DNA of 64,000 nucleotides from Coffea arabica (GCF_036785885.1 NC_092326.1:1178001-1242000); one strand, 5' to 3'. Shown: positions 29,716-44,587, counted from the stretch's first letter. A program made the numbers and translations. The notes: a model not told the origin generated them from the sequence alone.

Positions 29716-31183
29716 TGACAGGGTGTCGAGTCTGCTCAATAATAATAATAAAAACCTAAATACCACTAAAATCAGTCCATAATTAATCCTAGGTACTGGA
29801 GCAGAGACTTTAGGTGTGCAATGGGTTACTTGATTCACTCTGTTCTCGAAGAGTTTGCGTAATCTGATATACCAAAATTAATTAGTTGACAAAATTTATT
29901 AAATAGTAGACAGTGGCAAGTAGGGTCGTCTCCTCAGGGATTGGGGATATTTGTCTCTTTTAAATTTCAATTGGTAAAGGGGAATTTTATCAGAATGAAA
30001 CTAAAAACAATTAAACAATTAAACTAAAAATGAATAATTAACTAGCACAAATGTAGCAGGAATTAAATCAAGAATAGATAAATTCTAACTAAGGATACAA
30101 CTTCTTAGACAGAGTCCACTTACCCGATCATTGATGCAAGAAAGGTTCACTTAATTTATTAATAGGCTAGTTACAGTCGCCGAAGGACTCTATCGACCAA
30201 TATTTTCTTAATTTATTGATAACCAATGTACGACCATTGATTACCCCTAACTAGAAAATACTCCTAGGTACGACTGTAGGAATTAATTTTTCAATTGCAT
30301 TAATAACTAGAAAAACCTAACCCCAATCAATAACGCTCTGCGAGGGTTATTTAAATTAGATTGCATGTTCCCTTAGTGTGTAAACACGCCAGTTGCCACT
30401 AATATTAATCAATCAAATAATTACGGATTTAATTGGCTAACTTGACAAGAGATTAATAAATCACATTAAACATCGGACCCTTGACATCCAATCAATAAAA
30501 TAATTCCATGAAAATTCAAGCAGACAACGTGCAAATATTAATAAATTGAGAGACGCGTGAAAACTAATTAGATCTCACAGATTTTCGGGACTACACCGTC
30601 GAATTGATCCTTGACTAGATGAAAGGTTTAGCCACGCCGCATAATTAAATCTTTACGCAAATTAATTGATTGCAAAAACATTGCATTTTTTACTAGAAAG
30701 CAAGGAATAAAAGATATTCTTCCCGTTGGAAAATATTGTCAAACATCTGGAATGCATTAAAGGCCAGTAAGAAGAAAGAAAACTAAAAACTATGCTAAAA
30801 GCTAAAAACTAGAGCCGTCCCAAAAGAGATGTCCCTGGCCTCTGTACGACTCCCCCTTAAAGGCCAAAAGCCAATGACTCAATGCTTTCTATCCCGTGGT
30901 CCCCACCGAAATTGAAAGCCAAAAAAAGGAATACAAAAGATGCGGCTCAATTTCCTTTTTGTTTCCTCGGCTCCTAGGGCTCTCATGGCCCTCTCTTCGT
31001 CAGCTCAATCCGTTTGTTTTCTCCCTTGTGGGCCACATTGAGGGACCTTTGCAGAAGACTCCCATTTGTGAAGTAATTTGCTTTAGAAAGTGCCTCCTTT
31101 TTGTAGTTTTCTGCTCTAATACCTGAAATTAATTTCAGATACCAAATATAAATAGATATTGACAATTAACACTATATTTGACA
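29716..31183 (-). repeat. LTR of the Athila/Tat-like element
   Basis: On the minus strand it ends CCCTGTCA at 29716, just before the primer-binding site. The other edge is placed at TGTCA (31183) because this gives matching TGTCA...TGACA ends. The U5-like phrase 'gaggagacgaccctacttgccac' is typical of the group. The right edge is uncertain, since a TATTTATA box lies only about 30 bp inside it. The plus frame at 30896 is noise. Duplicated at 47780-49247. Confidence 0.55.
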
Positions 31184-31550
31184 GGGACAAAAGAAGAAAT
31201 TAATAATAAAATTGCTAACAAATAATACCCTATCAACCACAAACTTACCTCAAGTGCAATCAAGATACAGACCCTTATTCTAGTGCTCTCCACTATTTAG
31301 TACTCAAGTACAAGAATCCATAATATGATAATTCACATCTCGAATTGGCCGGTCCCAAAAGTAAATCACCCCTACTAGAGATTCCTACCTGACGTACATA
31401 TCTATCCATGATAAGGGATTTCAACTTATAATAGGCACGATTCATAGTTTACGTCCAAGAATAGCACTTAGTCCTTTACACTTATTCATATAATCGGGAC
31501 CATATCACCACTAGCCCTAAACTCGCTCCACGCAAAGACCACGTGAAGCA
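31184..31550 (-). other. Leader of Gypsy element C
   Basis: Sequence between the Athila-like LTR and the primer-binding site of element C. Noncoding; no gag of element C is present, so element C was interrupted or deleted here. Confidence 0.4.
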
Positions 31551-31562
31551 GCTTTGATACCA
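31551..31562 (-). other. Primer-binding site of element C
   Basis: GCTTTGATACCA, the complement of TGGTATCAAAGC, two bases left of the LTR edge at 31565. One change from the iMet site. Duplicated at 49615-49626. Confidence 0.75.
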
Positions 31563-31564
31563 TC

Positions 31565-33433
31565 TGTGACGACCCCACCTCCCCCTAAGACTCACCCCAG
31601 GGTTTAGCGGACCGCTTGCCCAACTCTCGCTAGAACTCATTTACACTTGACTCGAGAAAAGATATCACGATCATAGGAAAGAAATGAAACAATAATTTCA
31701 AACTTAACATATACATTGATGCTCAAATCCAACTACAAGACTTATACACGCCCAAATACGTTAAAATGTTTACAACCCAAGTACAATCAACCCTAGTCGG
31801 GTGTTAGCGCGAGTACAATTGCAAAATCTAAAAACTAGAGTACGCTATCCTGTACAAGTCTCACGCCTCGCTCGTAACCCCTGTAAAAAAACAAATGGCA
31901 TGGAATGAGTTAAAAATCCAGTGAGGTTCCAAATAGTAAGTTGACCATCATTGAAAAGTTCATGTATCAAAGTAGCAAAGTAGCGAGCATAACTAGTCCA
32001 TAAAAGTGAGCAATAACACTTCAAATAACAAATCTCAAAATGAACGAGTGTAAAATTTTTCAAAAGAAGCAATAACCTGATAAGTAATACTCATGTCAAA
32101 GTATAAGGATACAGATGGCTCTCAGGAGCCAATTTCCCGTTGTTTCACCAGATCTTGATCAAGTATTAGTTAACACTCCATCAACCTTCAAGTAAAGTAA
32201 CCAATCCTGTAGTGCTTCGCTTCACACCAATCCGTCCACCATTCAACCCCCTTACCGAGCCCAAACACCAACTAAACATTGGTAGTAATATTCGAGTATA
32301 CCGATTAGTCGAGAAGATAGCGCTCCACTTAGCAACATTAGATACCCATAGATCGTTATTTAATCGACCAAACCCTTGCTGGCTCGACTCAAATAACTAG
32401 CCAGTGGGATTTGGATTCCCAAGTATTAACTATAGTCAATGACCAATCAATTTAGTCAAGAGAAAAGTACGGAGACGGGAATGAGAGGTACCTCCCACTC
32501 AGATCGAGTGTGGTACATACTGCTGCTCAGCACTTACAAGTCAAGCACAAGTATATCAAGTCGATTGCAACAATAAACAAGTACATATCACATTAGGGCA
32601 AGTGCGATAAAATACACCATGCCCGACCATATCAATAAAATATCATTACATTACATTGAACAAGTATTGAAAACAAGTGTCAAGTTCAATCAGGTATTTA
32701 GAAGCACTCACCGAAGATTTAGTGCTTGTCAAAAATTACATTCAGGTATAACTCCTTGGTTGGAGTCCAAATCTGCGATACAATATCATTTAAAAGTTTA
32801 AAATCAACTAGGGTTCGAAACATAGGAGTTTCGCTTCAAGAAAATCAAGTAAATGAAACTTATTTAGATAGGATTCATGTTACATATCAAACTCTACAAA
32901 ATTCAGACTCGCTCTTTTGGTATTGCTAAATAAGCAACTAAAACTTTGGAATTCGCATTTGAGTCGGAAAGACGAGGAAAACGTATTTCTATTGATTTTT
33001 TCCAAGGGTATGAGTTTTGACCGAATTCTAACTTATATACCTCCACGAAAGAGGACTCAAATAACCTAGATAATTCAAATTCAATTCAACTTCAATTCTT
33101 TGATCGAATCACAAGTACACACACCTAGTTCTTGAGTGAAAATTTGGGCGGCATGCTCTTTGTATTTAGCTATTTTTTCAGCCATTTATGGCTTCCTTGT
33201 TTTTCTCAATTCAGCCCCACAATCACACACAAGTAATGTTACTAACATACCCCTTCAATTAGGCTCCAAAATCATCCAATTACAGCACAAGTGTAATAAT
33301 ACAATTGGAAATCAGTTTTGAAGACAAAAAGCTAAACAGCAGATTTGACATCTTATAGCATTTTGGTCACAACTAGAGCTACGTTTATCGAATTGGGGTG
33401 CACCTGATACAGTTTCGAAGCTAAAACAAAGGG
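31565..33433 (-). repeat. LTR of element C, truncated at the duplication junction
   Basis: Starts TGTGACGACCCCACC next to the primer-binding site and runs to the duplication breakpoint at 33430, where CACTA-P sequence begins. The full-length version is at 49629-53573. Frames at 31845, 32212, 32619, 32726 and 33136 are LTR shadows. Confidence 0.8.
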
Positions 33434-36400
33434 GTTAAAGTACAATTTTTTGAACATTCCCATGCAAAATACATGCAAAATGCTACGACCCAGCTTCTGC
33501 AGCAACAAACCAAAAAAAAACAACTTCCAGATGCTAAAAAGTGAATTCCCTATGATTTCATCCGCAAGCTTCATTCATAAACCTTCAACAAGCGAAACTT
33601 TGAACTAACTTTAATTAAAACAAGACTAAACAACACCTGACAAGGCAATTATGCAAATTAACTGAGAAACAAACCTCTGCAACTACTTTCTATACTTCAG
33701 AAATTTTTTTCTTTTCTTCCCCAACCATTCTCATGCTATTTCTTTATTCAACTTAGATGCATTCATGCGAACAAACCAAGAAAAACTTGATTGATTTGTT
33801 AACTAAACAGAAAACACCGGAGCTTGGAATCAAAAAGAAAGAAGAAAGGAAAAAAAAGGACTGTCGAACACAGCCTACATCCAAGCAATCACAGCTTTGA
33901 ATCACAGGCCCTTAAAACAAACTTAAATCATGGACAAGAGCGAAAACCACCCAAAGTTAGCAGCTCACATTACTTCAGTTTCACGGGAGAAACTGATACA
34001 CCATATACATAAGCTCCCCATCAAAAGATACAAAGCACAGCTTTAAGAAAGAACAAAGGAGCATCCAAAACTTCGGGTTCCTAAAATTTCCTAAAGGTTT
34101 CTGGGCTCCGGCAGACCGAAGCTTTCTTTGCTCCCACAAAGCAAGCTCTTTCTGCTGCAACAATTGCAGCTCAAACCCAAACAGATTCAGCAGCCAAACC
34201 GACATTAACTTTCATAAACTCATAATCAAAATGCCATGTTGTACATACAAGAGGATAAGAGCTAACAAAGTGAAAGTTTGCAAATTCTAATTCATTCAAA
34301 AGGTCTCCACCAGTTCTGAATTTACCTATGGGAGTTCACTTAACAAGTTAACACTCACACTTGGTCGGCATTAGGAAAAGGAAAACAGCAGTGAAAGTCT
34401 TGTTTCATGGTAAAGCAAGTCAAAATCTCTCAAACGGGCTCTTAAGCAAAACTCCACAGAAACGTAAGAAAATAGTTACTTAAACAAGTGAACGAACAGG
34501 AGCACAACAGAAGGTAGCAGGCTTACTGATTGCTATTTTAAATCGTAGCATACTCATATATGAGATTATTATCAAACAACAAACCAACCAAAAAGGAAAT
34601 TCAAACCATTCCAGAAACTTCAACAATTCAAAAGATCAAAATTTTTATTGCTGCAATAGAGAATAGGGCTCTAATCTGTCTACATTGCTGCAGCAGGACA
34701 AGGAGCACCGTCCTTGTTGCAGCAACTCTCAGCTACTGGAATTGCTCGCATAACAGCGAGGGAATGGGAAAAGAGGACAGTGTGCCTTTAGTTCAAGGCT
34801 AATGACTTTCTAAACACAGCCCTGATAGCTGATATGTTCATAGTATCCCACTCCAGTTGCAAACGAAAACAAGATTATCAAATGAAACCACAACTTTAGC
34901 AATCCCAGAAAGAAAAGATTGCTGCAACAAGCCGATAACTTCGAGCTTGTCGCAGCGCATCCTTCGATTGGACTCCAAAGGCCCTAACAGACCCAGGTTA
35001 TGCAAATAAGGACCAAAGATGTAGTCTTTGGCTTACCAGATTGGAGAAAGTTAAAACCTTTGGATCAAACAACAAACACAGCATCACATCAAATGCTATC
35101 TCAGCGACCGAAAGGCCAAAAAAGATTAAAAAAAAAGTACCGAAAACAGTTGCAACAAGCAAAAGGTTTCATCTTGTTGCAGGGGTTCTAACAAAACCAT
35201 TAATCACTACCACAAGTAAAGGAATGGAACGTTGAAACAGGAAATTTATGTGATTTTTCTGATTTTGGCCTGTCAAAACATAAGAGGGCAACCATAAACA
35301 TCCAACGAAAGACCTCATGGGTTCATCATAGACTGTACCAAGAACCTTAAAATCATAAGTATGGCAAGGCTACCTCGTCATCGTCAAACAGATAGATAAG
35401 AAGTAACATACCTGGACAGCAAAAAGGAAGCGGATTGGAAAGATCTTTAGCGGACAGAGTTGCCCTTCAACGATGATGGAAACGGATGATGGAAAGCGAT
35501 GGTTTTCTCCTTCACTCGCTGCTTTCCCTTTCCTTTTGCTTAGAATTTCTCAGCCTTACTCTCGGCTCTCTCGGTTTCTCTTCTTAGTTTTTCCTTCTTG
35601 TTTCAGTCTTTTTCCTCTCAGCTCCAACACCTTGCTCCCCTGTGCTTCCTTGACATAAATAGAGGGGGCAAAAGATTGGAAAAAAAAAGGAGAAAAGCAA
35701 ATGTAGTAGGGAATTGGAAAAATTGGGAAAAATGTAGTAGAATATTAGGGATTTGGAAAAATTGGGGAAAATGTATAGGAAGCTTTGTTTCAGCTTAGTG
35801 CAGAAGCTTGTTTGTGTTTCAGACCAAGTGTTCCGTTGCTTTTGTTTTCAGAATGTGTTCCGCTGCTTTGGTCTTTGCTTTGCTTTGGATATTGTTTTTG
35901 TTGCGCGGCACTTTCCTATGATTTGATCAAAATTTTGACTTCACTCATTTTCCCCCCATTTGATACCAAAAATCATGTTTTTTTTCTGGATTTGTAATAT
36001 GGTTTGAACCATAGATTTTAATGCTATAGTATTATTCTTTATTTTTTTAGCAAAAAATAAAAATTTTCATCAACATAGGTGGCAAAATTTGTTAATTTCA
36101 TATAATTGAAAATGTACTTTTATAATTTGCTAATATTTTATACTAATTTCTTATAATTGCAGCACTAAAGAACATCATGTAATTCAAAATAATTAAACTC
36201 AAATTATATCGTTATAACATAGTTTCAATAAAAATAATCATTTTCCCAACATTTGAGACCAATCATCATGCTTTTTTTTATTTTTAATTTGGTTTGAAGC
36301 ATAAATTTTATTGCTATAGTATTATTCTTTATTTTTTAGTACAAAAACACAAATTTTCATCAATATAGGTGGCAAAATTTGTTAATTACATATAAGTGAA

Positions 36401-38306
36401 AATATACTTTTGTTCTTTTTCAAACATTTATTTTAATGTTTAATTTTGTTTAAAACTATTGTACTAGTATAGATTTGCAAAACAAAACTTAAGTTCTCAA
36501 TAGTTAAAAAATTCATTACAGAGAAAACACAAAGTAGTAGTTGCAAAATGTGTATAAATTACAGATATTTTAATGTGTATAAATTACAGTTTATTTTAAT
36601 GTTTAATTTTGTTTGAAACTATTTTACTAGTATAGATTTGCAAGACATAGATTTATGGGTAATTTCTTTTTTTTTTTTGCTTTCACATATTTAATTTATG
36701 TTAAATACAAAACCTACCAATTTCCCTCTCTTAAAAATATTAGTGCAACACTTTTTGAATTTTACTTACAAACATTTATGTATTTAATATAAATTAAATG
36801 ATTCAGAGTGAAATGCACATAAAGAGCAGAATATTTGTTCATGTAATGGAGGAAACCCACAAAGAGTTGGTACTTTATGGGCCATTTCTTTTTTTAAAAA
36901 AATTTAATTTATATTGAAAAGATAACCTACCAGTTTTCGTTTTGTAAGAAATCAGTGTAACACTTTTTGAATTTTACTTACAAGCATTTATAAATTTATC
37001 ATAAATTATATGTTTGAGAGTAAAATGCCCATAAAAAGTTGGTACTTTGAATAGATAATGCTCATTTGCCCATAAACTACACTCCCTGAAGGCTATTTTG
37101 TTAATTACTTTGTTATTCCTTTGCTAATACTACTTGGCATGTAGTACAAAGGATAAATCTGGCATAAATTTCTTATTCCATTGATAAAAAGACCTGCCTG
37201 CTTTATAACTATTGTAATGAAAGATATATCTTTAGAGTTTATAACAAATTATTACTTAAGTTTGAGAAAATTATAAAATATTTATGCATAGTTTATCAAG
37301 ATACCATTCGCAATTTCCTAATAAAAAAATAGGGGCTAAATTGTAAAAGCTAGGGTGCCATAATAGAAATAATAAAATTGGCGTATTACATATGGGTGTT
37401 AAATTGCAAAAGTTAGAGTGCCATAGTAGAATTAATGAAATTAGTGAATTACATATGGGGCTAAATTACAAAAGTTAGGGAGTAATAATAGAATTAAAAA
37501 AATCGGTGTACTACATATGGGACTAAATTGTAAAAGTTAAGGTATCATAATGGAATTTTTTACAACATTTGGGGCTAAATCGCAAAAGTTAGGGTGGCAC
37601 AGTAGAATTAATGAAAGTGACTTAGAAATAAGTACTTTAAACAGTGACGATTAATTCTTGTCACTAAATCTGAATCGGTAGAGTGACAGTGACGATATTA
37701 GAAGTTGTCACTATATAGATCATTTTAGTGACAACTTTTTCAAGGTCATCACTGAAGACTTAGTTGCTTTGAGCAATTATGACAACTTTCCTTGTCGTCA
37801 CTAAACAACTACTTTTTGTGACGACTTTTGTCGTCACTAAAAATGTTGTCACTAATGAACATATTTCTTGCGGTGTAGTTTGTGACGAAAATAACGGGTC
37901 GTCACTAAACATTTAGTTGCTTTGATGCAATTGTGACAACTTTAGGTGTTGCGACTAAAGAAGTACCTTTTGTGACGACTTATTGTCATCACTAAAAATT
38001 GTTGTCACTAATAAATTTTTTTTTATAGTGATCAGTGACGACAACTAAAAGTCGTCTGTAAATAGTCCAAGCAATAGTGATGATGTTCTTAATGTCGTCA
38101 CTATTGTGTGTTCTAAACACTCCCGCACTCTTGCTAAATCTTGTCGGGAATTTACTAGTGACGACTTTTCTAGTCGTCACAAATGAGTTGGCTCCCATTA
38201 GAGGTTTGTGACGAGTTAGAAAGTCGTCAATAAAGGATCCACTTTTGTGACAACTTTTTTTCGTCACAGATAAAAGTTGTCACTGATGACCAATTTTCTT
38301 GTAGTG
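33431..38306. mobile_element. CACTA-P right portion, copy B
   Basis: Corresponds to 15357-20242. It keeps the 62-bp array (37332-37620) and right terminus (TAGTG ends at 38306, followed by ACC) but has no left terminus, so it could not transpose from this copy. Substitutions against copy A at 35713 and 36984. Confidence 0.9.
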
Positions 38307-41300
38307 ACCTTGGGGCATGTTTGCAAACAAGCTCATGCACATCTACTGTTGACTGAGGAAGCTGAAGACGTGGAGGAGAGTAGGGAACAGGAAGAGGAAG
38401 TTTTCTGTGACTGCATTAATGGGGGTCTAGCAGGGGAACACATAGAAGTATCAATTCATGCCTTGGCTGGAGGAGCAAGGCACAAAACTATAAGGTTGAA
38501 GGGTCATGTTAAGGGGAGGCAAGTCACTGCACTGATTGATAGTGGCAGTACCCATTGCTTCTTGGATGAGCAGTTGGCAAAGGAATTAAAACTGTGTTCA
38601 CAGGGGCCAACCTTGGTAGTCAATGTGGCTAATGGTGAAAGGGTGGAGTCCAAAGGACTGGATAAGCCTTTGCAGTGGGAAATGCAGGGGCATCAGTTCC
38701 AACATACCTTCAACACTCTAAGGTTGGGGGGATGCGACATGATATTGGGAGTGGACTGGTTGGCCAAACACAGCCCTATAGAGTTCAATTTCATGGAGCT
38801 CAGTATGAGGATCCTCAAGGGGAAGCAAGAAATAACACTGATGGGAGAAGACATCAGCACCAAGTTGGAGATGTTCAAAGGAGGCAGGCTAGTAAAATGG
38901 CTAAGGAAGCAGGAATATGGGGTGGTAGCACAACTAGTGACCGTGGGGAAGGAAGAAAATCTAGGACAGATACCCATTGAAATCAGTCATGTGCTAGATC
39001 AATACAAGGATGTCTTTGAAGAGCCAAAAGGAATGCCTCCAACCAGGAGCCATGATCACCAGATTGTCCTCAAGGATGGGGCCAGGCCCTTCCAGGTGAG
39101 GCCATACAGGTGCCCCTACGTGCAGAAGTCTGAAATTGAGAAGTTAGTGAAAGAAATGCTAGAACTGGGCATCATACAACCCAGCAGTAGCCCATTTGCT
39201 TCACCAGTGCTACTGGTTAAGAAAAAAGATGGGACATGGAGATTCTGTGTGGACTACAGGCAGCTGAATGAGCTAACAGTGAAAAACAAATTCCCCATGC
39301 CTCTGATTGAAGAATTAATAGATGAACTGCATGGGGCCAAGTACTTCACAAAAATGGACCTGAGAGCAGGATACTTTCAAATCAGGGTCAAAGTGGAGGA
39401 CATACCAAAGACAGCTTTCAGGACTCATCAAGGACTCTGTGAGTTCAAGGTCATGCCATTTGGCTTGACCAATGCACCCGCAACCTTCCAGAGCCTAATG
39501 AATCAGGTCTTTTAGGAGCAGATGAGGAAACATGTGCTGGTGTTCTTTGATGATATCCTGGTCTACAGCCCCACACTGGAGACACATGTGAAGCATGTAA
39601 CTGAGGTAATGAGTATTCTGAGGCAGCATCAATTGTTTGCAAAAATGAGTAAATGTTCTTTTGCGCAGCTACAGGTGGAATATTTGGGTCACATAATATC
39701 AGCAGAGGGGGTGCAGGCTAATCCTGAGAAGATAGAAGGCATGAAAAACTGTCCGAGACCAACCAACATCAAACAGCTAAGGGGATTTCTAGGCCTAACA
39801 GGGTACTACAGGAGATTTGTCAAAGGGTACGGGGCTATGGCCAGGCCCTTGACAGACCTGCTCAAGAAGGACAACTTCAACTGGAGTGAGGACACAGAGC
39901 AGGCCTTCCAACAACTAAAAGGGGCCATGTGTAGCACCCCAGTCTTAGCAGTACCTGACTTCTCACAGCCATTCATTATTGAGACTGATGCATGCTACAC
40001 TGGTATAGGGGCTGTGCTAATGCAGAATAGAAGACCTATCTCCTACCTCAGTCAAGCTCTGGGACAGAAAAACATGGGTTATCAATCTACGAGAAGGAAT
40101 TACTGGCATTAGTGACGGCTGTGACCAAATGGAGGCACTACTTGGAAGGACACCATTTCATTATACACACTGACCATCAAAGTCTGAAGTATCTCCTGGA
40201 GCAGAGGATCACTACCCCACTCCAACAGAAATGGCTCACTAAATTGTTGGGATTAAGCTACGAAATCCATTACAAAAAAGGTAGGGATAACCTGGCTGCT
40301 GATGCACTGTCTAGACAAGGCAGGGAAGAAACAGGGGAGTGCACGGCCATCTCATGTGCAGTGCCAACTTGGGTACAGGAGGTGATAGAGTTACCAGGGG
40401 GATGAATGGGTTCAGAAGACCACAGCTCTGGTGCTATTGACTCCCACACTAGCACCAGAATACTCATACCAGGATGGCATTCTCAGGTTCAAGAAGAGGC
40501 AGTAGTAGGAGGACAAGGTGATATCAGGAGGAAGTTAATTACTGCACTACACGATTCTCAAATTGGAGGACATTCAGGCATTCAAGCCAGCTATATGAGG
40601 GCCAAACAGCTATTTTACTGGCCAGGAATGTACCAGGAAATCAAGAAGGCAGTCCTGGAGTGTGATACCTGCAGAAAATGCAAAGATGAACATGTGGCTT
40701 ACCCAGGATTGCTGCAGCCACTCCCTATTCCCCAGCACTCATAGAGCCATATTACTATGGATTTCGTGGAAGGCCTACCCCAATCAAAAGGAAGGAATAC
40801 TATTATGGTGGTGGTAGATAGATTTACAAAATATGCACACTTTATCAGTTTATCCCATCCTTTTGATGCTCCAAAAGTGGCTAGACTCTTCATTGATTTC
40901 ATCAGTAAACTACACGGTATCCCTCAAAGCATGCTTTCAGACAGGGACAGGATTTTTGTCAGTAAATTCTGGGAAGAATTATTCAGTTCGTTGGGGGCCA
41001 AATTGGACTACAGCACAGCTTATCACCCCCAGACTGATGGCCAGACTGAGAGGGTAAACCAGGTGCTGGAAATGTACCTCAGGTGCCTGACTCATATGGA
41101 ACCAAAAAAGTGGAACCAGTGGTTATCTCTGGCAGAATGGTGGTACAACACTTCCCACCACACTGCCATCCAGATGACCCCTTTTGAGGCACTATATGGT
41201 TTTGCACCTCCACAATTGGCTCTGGGACCCTACCTGCAATCCAGGGTAGCTGCAGTAGGGGAATACCTCAGGGAGAGGCAACAAATGGACTACATACTGA

Positions 41301-41791
41301 AGCAGAATTTGAAGCAGGCTCAGGAGAGGATGAAGAGGTATGCTGATGAGAAGAGGAGTGAACGGGAATTCAGTAAAGGAGATTGGGTATATCTACGGTT
41401 GCAACCTTACAGACAGAGCTCTGTGGCTCTGAGAGGGAACACCAAACTATCAGCAAGGTACTTTGGTCCATACAGAATAGAGGAAAGGATAGGGAATGTA
41501 GCTTACAAACTGAATCTGCCAAGCTCTTCAAAGGTGCACCCTGTTTTCCATGTGTCGTTGCTCAAAAGAAAGGTGGGAGACAAGATCACCCCCACCCTCC
41601 AATTACCAGAAACAAATGAAAAGGGACACTGGAGGGTAGAGCCTATTGCCATACTGGATAGGAAAATGGTAAAGAAGAAAAATGCAGCTGTCACTCAGTG
41701 GCTAATCCACTGGTGGGGTACGGATCCTGCAGAAGCTACATGGGAAGATGCTGAGGAGATTGAAAGACAATTCCCTACCTTCCAACCTTGA
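38307..41791 (+). pseudogene. pol: Gypsy Pol, copy B (no gag, no 5' LTR)
   Basis: Same domains as 20243-23727: protease, RT, RNase H, integrase, chromodomain. All four defects are shared (TAG 39513, one-base loss at 40077-40078, TGA 40403, TAG 40742), so they predate the duplication. One copy-specific change (G to T at 39752) turns a tryptophan between RT and RNase H into cysteine. This copy has no 5' LTR or primer-binding site, so it has no element promoter. Confidence 0.93.
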
Positions 41792-41821
41792 GGACAAGGT
41801 TTGCTGTTGAGGGGGAGGTAT

Positions 41822-42428
41822 TGTAATGAAGTAGTGAAATAACAGGGACCGGAGAAGTAAAGGCGTGAGGAGTCATCAAAGGAAAGCGCGATCAAATAGA
41901 GAGGAAAGAAGAGAAGACGTGTTTTGAAGAATTAAAACAGCAAGCAGGGCACGAAGTAAATAAAGGCGTGAAAACAAGAAGGGAAAAGGCGCAAGGAGTT
42001 CGCAAAGGCGTGAGCAAGGAAGCACGCTCATTCTGGGTTCACGACCTTCTTGCTGTAAGTGGACCAGTGAATCTAGAAGATTCACTCACACGCAATTTCT
42101 ATGCCGTTAGCTAGTGGGAGAGTTAGTTAGAGTAGATTACTATATATATTACGATCATGCAATGGATTGGGACAAGAAATATTCCTGTATTGTGATCAGA
42201 AGGAGAATATCCTTTCTGTTTTCCTTTTCTTAAAAGTTTTCCTGCATTCTTACTCATCTTCTTCTCTTCCCGCCAATTCCTTTTCTGTAAGCAAGTTGAA
42301 GTTGTTCAATGAAAAATTGAGTTGTTCTTGACATTCATTCAGCTTGGGTGTAATTTGCGTTTCCATCAATCGAATACATAACGAGTACCTTCCTCACCAA
42401 TTTCCATAATAGGTTCTGTACCACAACA
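41822..42428 (+). repeat. Chromovirus 3' LTR, copy B
   Basis: Appears identical to 23758-24364. Preceded by the polypurine tract at 41809-41821. Confidence 0.9.
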
Positions 42429-43397
42429 GAAAATCACTGAGGGAGCAACCTATAATAACCACCTTAATGCTGGATTAGGTACCCTTAAAGCTCCCCATGC
42501 AAAAAACCTACCCCGCACAGCTGAATGTGGTCGGAAAATGCCAAGCGGCTTCTCGAAGAAGCCCCAAACCGAGTTTGCTATCTCACTACTCCCAAACAGG
42601 TGGTGGAGCGATTCCTCATCTGGTGATGAACAACAGACGCACTTAGACAGGCCTGCAACCCTAAACCGGCGGAGACACGTATCTACTAGAAGCTTATGAC
42701 CCAACATCCTCCACATAAAAAATGAAATTTTTAGCGGCAGCCCCAGTCTCCAAAGAGCATCATACAGCCAGGATTTGTGAGGGAGGCCATCAATCACTGG
42801 AATAATCGAACTGAGCTCAAATTCACCTGAAGCCAATAGGTCCCAAAAAGGAGAATCCGGATCCTCCCCCGTTACCAACAATGTGTCTCTAGTAGCCTCC
42901 AAAATTTCCTGGCAACCCAACTGCTCGATACTAAGTGAATCCCATCGCCCCCTTACCCAGAACTCCCGTACCACTGCCATAGTAGCAAGCTCAGGGAACT
43001 TCCATGCCAGAGGTCCCCATCCAGCCCAGTTATCCCACAAGAAAGAGCAGCTGCCATTGGAAAGCTCCCACACCAGGTGTTCCTCAACCCTACCACGGGC
43101 CGCTAGCAGTATTTTCCACGAATGCGAGGCAGAAGGCCCCAGTGTCACCTGGTTCGGATGCAAGGCACCACAGTAACGTGCATGAAGGAAGTTTGCCCAG
43201 AGTGTTCCCTTCCTCCAGAACCTGTACCAGAACTTACACGCAAAAGCCTCCGTTAATGAAGAGAGTGAGCGAAACCCCAGGCCTTCCGCCTCTGTGGGAC
43301 AACACAACTTATCCCATGCTACCCAATGATACCGACGACCCACGAATGATTCCCCCCACAGAAAGTCAGCAAAAATTTTCTCAAGTTGGCTCTTGCT
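42429..43397 (-). pseudogene. LINE ORF2 zf-RVT region, copy B
   Basis: Identical by eye to 24365-25333, open frame 43343-42450. In this copy the RNase H part is absent altogether, because it lies left of the duplicated segment. Confidence 0.8.
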
Positions 43398-44587
43398 AGT
43401 GCCTAGTGAAATTGATGTTACTTTCTATATGCTTGTCGAAAAACTATAAAATTTGTACCATCCTAAACTATACTCAGGGTACTATTTTTTCTAAATGCAT
43501 CATTTGGTGATTTAATTACGAGACAGTTTAAATTCACTTGTAAGTCAAGACATCTATAGATTCGTGTTCTACTTCTCCTTTACCCTTCAAAGAATACAAT
43601 ATTGTTCTCAAGATGGACCTTCAGACCATCTTCGCCAACACTCGGAATGTTTACCCTCAACAAACAACCACCCTTCACTGGACTATGCATTGCAGGCATC
43701 AATGGCCCTCCTATTTGAAATGGTTGGGGAGCCAACCTCTGTGTTGGTTTTTGTTTCAAAATAGAGTCCAATAATTGATAGGTACTGCATACCTAAAAAT
43801 AAAAAAGTGGAACTCAACTATCGAAGGGTTAAATAGATTAACTATACCTATTCTTAATTTAGGGCCAATTTTGAAGTTTAATCGTCTTAATTCAACGTAA
43901 TAGAGCAATTAAAAGTCCAAAAAAGGGAACCAATGTTGATACAATTCATAAATGGCTTCAAAGATAGCTAAAATATCTTATATTATCACACAAAAAAAGA
44001 AAAAAATCAAGATTGGTAGGAGTGTTCAGTGAAAAAACCTTCAATGAATGAACAATTACATAGTTTAATAAGCAATTACATACCTTCAATGAACGAACAA
44101 AGACAGCGATGGCAGCTGCAATGCAATTCAACCGAAAAAAAAACTCAAAAGAAAGGCTCGATTGAGAGATGTAAAAAGTTGGAGAGGGGTTTTGAAGACA
44201 GAGAGCTGCAAGGCTCTAATGAGAGAGAGAGAGAGAGGTTTGGTGAGAAGAAGGAGGAGTTCTGATCGATGAGATAGGGGAGACAGATGTTCCATAATTT
44301 CAAGAATGGAAAAAGTTTTAGGCGCCTGAAAATTGCGCCAAAAAAGGAACGACGTCGCTTTTTTATTATTATTATTTTTTGGATCCTTTGAGATATCTCA
44401 CATAGACTCAACTGTCATAATAGGAATTCTAAAGAGATACACTTCTATTTTTAAATAAAATAAAATAAAAAATAGTTAGAGTATACATTGTTGGATTGAT
44501 ACTAAGTGTCGTGATAGAAATGTTATAAGGATATATGTAAGTAAGCGTCACTATAGGTATGCCAAGAAAGTCTTTTTTATTGTAGTG
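43398..44587 (-). mobile_element. CACTA-M right end, copy B
   Basis: Corresponds to 25334-26523: third tandem repeat unit, purine-rich leader with (GA)n at 44221-44237, GGCGCC palindrome, and terminus at 44583-44587. One substitution (43516). Confidence 0.7.

Larger units (their letters stand above)
15357..33430. repeat. 18-kb tandem duplication, copy A
   Basis: Matches 33431-51494 base for base, except for eight substitutions that I could place (A coordinates 17639, 18910, 21688, 25452, 28798, 30099, 31877, 33285) and a 10-bp indel near 19032-19050. The offset is 18,074 before the indel and 18,064 after it. The left edge lies in CACTA-P and the right edge in LTR C. The two outer breakpoints share AAGGG (15355-15359 and 51493-51497). 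Confidence 0.95.
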